Assembly (NCBI GenBank): GCA_041659105.1
Contig: JBAZYX010000089.1
Span: 1 to 16,969, forward strand
Reading direction: 5' to 3'
Length of the DNA stretch: 16,969 nucleotides
Origin: CAIUKV01 sp041659105
Lineage (GTDB): Bacteria; Actinomycetota; Acidimicrobiia; IMCC26256; PALSA-555
A program made the translations under genes and the position numbers. Numbering within the stretch: position 1 is the stretch's first letter; every line of letters begins with the position of its first letter. Shown in pieces: positions 13,807 through 16,969 of this stretch. The notes below the pieces were generated by a model, which searched no databases, was not told the origin of the DNA, and saw only the letters and a program-made list of their open reading frames with translations.

Positions 13807-15459
13807 TCAGTGGATCTCTGGCTGCGTGCCGGGACGCAGCCCAGATGAGTCGAGCTGCACCTCGTCGCGGCGAATCGGGGTGCCGTTGACCAGCACGTGC
13901 CGCATGCCCGTCGGCTCCTCCGCGGTCAGCCGCTCGCCGTTCGCCGGGAAGTCGCGGACGCGCCGGATCGGCCCGGTTCCCACCGTCTGCGGGTCGAACA
14001 CGCAGAGGTCGGCCCAGCTGCCCGCGCGCAGGTAGCCGCGACCGGTGAACCCGAACATGTCGGCCGGCTCCCCGCTGAGCTTGCGCACCGCGCGCTCGAG
14101 CGGCATGACGCCGCGCTCGCGCACCCAGGTCCCGAGCAGGTCGGTGGCGATGGGCGCGTCGCACAGCTGGCCCACGTGCGCACCGGCGTCGGAGAGCCCG
14201 AGCGCCACCGACTCGTGGGTGAGCAGGTGACCCACGCTCGTCGGCTCGTCGTTGGCGATGTAGATGCGGAACCGCGTCGCGAGGTCGTCGTCGAGCGCGA
14301 TCTCGCAGATCACGTCCAGCGGACCGCAGCCGCGCTCGCGCGCCAGGTCGTCGACCCGCCGGCCCTCGAGCTCGGGGAACCGGTCCGACTCGGAGATCTC
14401 GCAGGTCTCCCAGCGGGGCCGCATCGGCACCTGCTCGAGGTCGGCGGCGGCGCGCGCCCGCCAGGCGGGGTCGCGGTACGCGGCGATGCGGGCGGCGCGG
14501 TCCTGGTCCATGAGGTCGCCGAAGACCGTGCTCACGTTGAGGCTGAACGGGCTGTCCATCGTGAACTGCATGGTGAGCGGCCGCGGGGTCACCTGGGGCC
14601 AGACCTGCAGCCCGCGGGCCACGGCATCGTCGTGCAGGGCGAGCTGGGGTGAGTGGCGCCCGTCGGCGAGGGCGAACAGCGGGTACGTGAACGGCCGGCC
14701 GATGCGGGGCTGGAGCTCGTACATGTCGGCGTAGGTGCACTGCTCCCCCGCGGTGGCCAGCACCACGCCCTTGCCCGTGCTCCCGGCCGCCATGAACAGC
14801 GCCTCCACCTCGTCGCGTGCGGCGAAGCGGCTCGGCACGGGCTTCCCGTCCATGCCCCGGTGCGTGTAGGCGAAGCTGGTGGAGAACCCGGCCGCGCCGT
14901 ACTCGATCCCCTCCACCACGAGCCGGCACATCCGGTCGATCTCGTCGGGCGTGGCCGCGCGCTCGTAGGCCGCGTCGCCCATCACGTACAGCCGCAGCGA
15001 GCTGTGACCGAAGTAGCACGCGAAGTTGAGCACCGTGCCGCGGCTGCGGACGAGGTCGAGGTACTGCGGGAAGGTCTCGAACTCCCACACGATGCCCTCG
15101 GTGAGCGACGCGCCGTCCATGTCCTCGACGTTCTCGAGGGTCTTGACGATCACGTCGTGGTGCTCGGCCCGGGTGGGCGCGATCGTGAAGCCGCAGTTGC
15201 CGGCGACCACGGTGGTGACGCCGTGGTACGAGGTCGGCCGCAGCGCCGGGTCCCAGAACACCTGGGCGTCGTAGTGGGTGTGGATGTCGATGAAGCCGGG
15301 CGCGACCGCGCAACCCGCGGCATCGAGCTCCTGGTCGCCCCGGAGGTTCGACCCGATCTCCCGGATCTTGCCGCCCTCGACCGCGACGTCGGCGACGACG
15401 CCCGGCGCGCCGCTCCCGTCGTAGACCGTTCCACCACGGATGACGACGTCAGCCGGCAT
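13807..15459 (-). CDS. N-acyl-D-amino-acid deacylase-like amidohydrolase
   Basis: A 550-residue amidohydrolase-superfamily protein. The N-terminal beta-sandwich strand carries VIRGGTVYDGSGAPG (6-20); the metal motif is GFIDIHTHYDAQ (55-66) with His60 and His62. Cys89 in GNCGF fits the cysteine metal ligand of D-aminoacylases, GHSSLR (151-156) supplies another histidine, and Asp424 in LSDAGAHVG is the conserved catalytic aspartate. The C-terminal sandwich closes with AGSWADLCVFDP. Family members cleave N-acyl-D-amino acids, but many actinobacterial relatives have unknown amide or cyclic substrates, so the name is by similarity. The ATG at 15459 has a perfect AAGGAGGT (complement of 15464-15471) and overlaps the preceding SDR gene by 11 bases. 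Confidence 0.9.
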   Translation of the reverse strand: MPADVVIRGGTVYDGSGAPGVVADVAVEGGKIREIGSNLRGDQELDAAGCAVAPGFIDIHTHYDAQVFWDPALRPTSYHGVTTVVAGNCGFTIAPTRAEHHDVIVKTLENVEDMDGASLTEGIVWEFETFPQYLDLVRSRGTVLNFACYFGHSSLRLYVMGDAAYERAATPDEIDRMCRLVVEGIEYGAAGFSTSFAYTHRGMDGKPVPSRFAARDEVEALFMAAGSTGKGVVLATAGEQCTYADMYELQPRIGRPFTYPLFALADGRHSPQLALHDDAVARGLQVWPQVTPRPLTMQFTMDSPFSLNVSTVFGDLMDQDRAARIAAYRDPAWRARAAADLEQVPMRPRWETCEISESDRFPELEGRRVDDLARERGCGPLDVICEIALDDDLATRFRIYIANDEPTSVGHLLTHESVALGLSDAGAHVGQLCDAPIATDLLGTWVRERGVMPLERAVRKLSGEPADMFGFTGRGYLRAGSWADLCVFDPQTVGTGPIRRVRDFPANGERLTAEEPTGMRHVLVNGTPIRRDEVQLDSSGLRPGTQPEIH

Positions 15460-16252
15460 CGGGACCTCCTTGCATCACCTTGTCGCCCGTCATCAGCATT
15501 CGCATCTGGTTCACCGGACCGCCCGCCACCGTGCCGCCGTCGACCGGCACCACGATCCCGGTGATCTGCGCGGCCCGTTCGCTCGCGAGGAACAGCACGG
15601 CGTTCGCGACGTCCTCCGACGAGCCGTGGCGCTGGAGGGGCTGCGTCGTCCGGATGATCGCGCCCATGTCGTAGCTCGTGATCGCGGTGGCGATGTGGCC
15701 CGGGGCGATGACGTTCACCCGGATCCCGTGCTCGGCCAGGTCGATCGCGATCGACCGGCTGAACTGGACGACCGCCGCCTTCGAGGCGCGGTAGGTGATC
15801 GGACCGGCGCCGCCGGTGAGGGCGGCGATCGACGCGGTGTTGATGATCGAGCCGCCGTCGTGCGCGGCCATGTGCCGCGCCGCGCGCTGGCTGCCGATGA
15901 TGACACCCCAGAGGTTCACCGCCATCACGCGCCCGTAGTCGGCGAAGTCCTCGTCGAGGAAGCGGGAGAACGAGCTCCCGATCCCCGCGTTGTTGAACAT
16001 CACGTGGAGCCCGCCGAACTGCTCGACGGCGAAGTCCACGAGCGCCTGCACGTCGTCCTCGTCGGAGACGTCGGTGCGCCGGAACGCGGCGGCATCGCCG
16101 AGCGCGGCCGCCGCTGCGTCGCCGAGCTCCTCGTTCGTGTCGGCGATGACGACCTTGGCGCCCTCCGCCACGAACAGCTCGGCGGTGGCGCGGCCGATGC
16201 CGCTGGCGCCGCCCGTGACGATCGCGACCCTTCCGGCGAGCTCGCCCGCCAT
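15449..16252 (-). CDS. Short-chain dehydrogenase/reductase (SDR)
   Basis: A 267-residue classical SDR: TGGASGIG (13-20) cofactor loop, Asp38 after the second strand (VVIADTN) suggesting NAD(H), NNAG (87-90), Asn113 region, Ser141 and Tyr154/Lys158 in YRASK. VAPGHIAT-like text appears as NVIAPGHIAT, and IVVPVDGGT closes the core, followed by a short tail of about 20 residues. The ATG at 16252 shares one base with the stop of the aldo/keto reductase (TGATG). The end runs 11 bases into the deacylase-like gene, and that gene's ribosome-binding site lies inside this coding sequence. It is a probable alcohol or hydroxyacyl dehydrogenase; the substrate is unknown. Confidence 0.93.
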   Translation of the reverse strand: MAGELAGRVAIVTGGASGIGRATAELFVAEGAKVVIADTNEELGDAAAAALGDAAAFRRTDVSDEDDVQALVDFAVEQFGGLHVMFNNAGIGSSFSRFLDEDFADYGRVMAVNLWGVIIGSQRAARHMAAHDGGSIINTASIAALTGGAGPITYRASKAAVVQFSRSIAIDLAEHGIRVNVIAPGHIATAITSYDMGAIIRTTQPLQRHGSSEDVANAVLFLASERAAQITGIVVPVDGGTVAGGPVNQMRMLMTGDKVMQGGPDAG

Positions 16253-16969
16253 CAGCGCGCCTCGATCCAGAAGTCGAGGGACGTGCTGATCCCGTGACGG
16301 GCGAAGATCGCGTCGATCTCGTCGAGGTCCGCCGGGTCGATCGTCCAGCCGAGTGCGCCGACGTTGTCGTCCACCTCGGCGATGTTGCGGCACCCGACGA
16401 GCGACGTGCTCACGACCGGGTTCGACGTCGTCCAGCGCAGCGCGAGCTGGGGCAGGCTCTTGCCGTACTTCGCGGCGACGCCCTTCAGCTCGTCGACGGC
16501 GGCGACGTTGCGCGGGATCGCGCCGGGACCGAACAGCTCGGTGAACAGCGGCGCCATCGCGCCCCACTTGTCGGACTTCGACCGCCAGTCGTCGTCCGGG
16601 AACACCGTGTCCTTGGTGAGCGAGCCGGTCAGCAAGCCGTAGGCGAGCGAGCCGTAGGCCATGTACCCGATCCCGTGCTCGCCGCAGTACGGCAGGATGT
16701 CGCGCTCCATGCGCCGGTCGAACAGGTTGTAGACGTACTGCGCGGCGTCGATCCGGCGCGTCTGCGCGCACGTCTCGATGTCGGGGACCGCGAAGTTCGA
16801 GATGCCGATGAAGCGGGCCTTGCCCTGCGCCACGACCTCCTCGAGAGCGGTCATGGTCTCCTCGAACGGCGTGTTGTAGTCGGGCCAGTGGATGAAGTAC
16901 ACGTCGACGTAGTCGGTGCCGAGGTTGGCCAGGCTCTTGTCGATCGACGCGAGCACGCGCTCGCGGCTG
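16252..16969 (-). CDS. Aldo/keto reductase, C-terminal portion (cut by window edge)
   Basis: The 5' part lies outside the window; the visible reading frame continues to 16969 and reads SRERVLASIDKSLANLGTDY at its start, so no start codon should be assigned here. LGTDYVDVYFIHWPD is the aldo/keto-reductase strand carrying the fourth member of the catalytic tetrad (His in IHWPD), and GKARFIGISNF is the next conserved strand. AQYVYNLFDRR and GYMAYGSLAYGLLTGSL follow, then VSTSLVGCRN, which matches the NADPH-binding end of the barrel. The Asp, Tyr and Lys of the tetrad would be in the missing part. It would reduce or oxidise carbonyl groups with NADP(H). It is the first visible gene of the six-gene operon and ends in a TGATG junction with the SDR. 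Confidence 0.92.
   Translation of the reverse strand, partial: SRERVLASIDKSLANLGTDYVDVYFIHWPDYNTPFEETMTALEEVVAQGKARFIGISNFAVPDIETCAQTRRIDAAQYVYNLFDRRMERDILPYCGEHGIGYMAYGSLAYGLLTGSLTKDTVFPDDDWRSKSDKWGAMAPLFTELFGPGAIPRNVAAVDELKGVAAKYGKSLPQLALRWTTSNPVVSTSLVGCRNIAEVDDNVGALGWTIDPADLDEIDAIFARHGISTSLDFWIEAR

Noticed and set aside
1..16969. CRISPR arrays, tRNA or rRNA genes, insertion sequences
   Set aside because: No regularly spaced repeats, cloverleaf-like segments, transposase motifs or long terminal inverted repeats were seen by eye; almost all sequence is accounted for by coding regions.

Overview
This is a GC-rich, gene-dense window (GC estimated by eye at about 70%) with strong Shine-Dalgarno sites and many GTG starts. 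It most resembles an actinobacterial chromosome, for example Mycobacteriales-like or uncultured Acidimicrobiia; the taxon is inferred from composition and gene families only. I count sixteen genes: fourteen complete, plus one cut at each edge. Almost all belong to oxidative or CoA-linked catabolic families. I see no tRNA, rRNA, CRISPR array, insertion sequence or transcription-factor gene.

Layout. (A) Positions 4073 down to 1, minus strand: a tightly coupled operon encoding a full-length acyl-CoA dehydrogenase, a short companion acyl-CoA dehydrogenase, an enoyl-CoA hydratase/isomerase family protein, a small carboxymuconolactone decarboxylase (CMD) family protein, an internally shortened beta-hydroxyacid dehydrogenase, and the first 23 codons of what looks like a TauD/TfdA-type dioxygenase. 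(B) 4202-5254, plus strand: a DapB-like NAD(P)-dependent reductase, divergent from A and preceded by a possible 11-codon leader ORF. (C) 5269-5709, minus strand: a VOC-superfamily protein. (D) 5820-8242, plus strand: a cytochrome P450 and an epoxide hydrolase with a 4-base overlap, behind a short intergenic region rich in promoter and operator-like sequence. (E) 9897 down to 8273, minus strand: an SDR and a full-length beta-hydroxyacid dehydrogenase. (F) 9966-10730, plus strand: a tandem two-domain CMD-family protein. (G) 16969 down to 10732, minus strand: a six-gene operon with aldo/keto reductase (cut), SDR, N-acyl-D-amino-acid-deacylase-like amidohydrolase, SDR, acyl-CoA dehydrogenase and an amidohydrolase-2 family protein.

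How it may work together (inference). The P450 and epoxide hydrolase could oxidise and open an alkene or epoxide. SDR, AKR and DapB-like enzymes could oxidise or reduce the alcohols and carbonyls formed. The paired acyl-CoA dehydrogenases with the enoyl-CoA hydratase/isomerase could shorten or desaturate a bulky acyl-CoA, as paired FadE proteins do in actinobacterial steroid degradation. The substrate cannot be read from the sequence; a terpenoid, steroid-like or xenobiotic compound is a guess. The most notable items are the beta-hydroxyacid dehydrogenase that lacks about 73 residues including DxPVSGG, the unequal acyl-CoA dehydrogenase pair, the P450 control region with its stacked repeats, and two mini-ORFs whose stop codons overlap downstream start codons.
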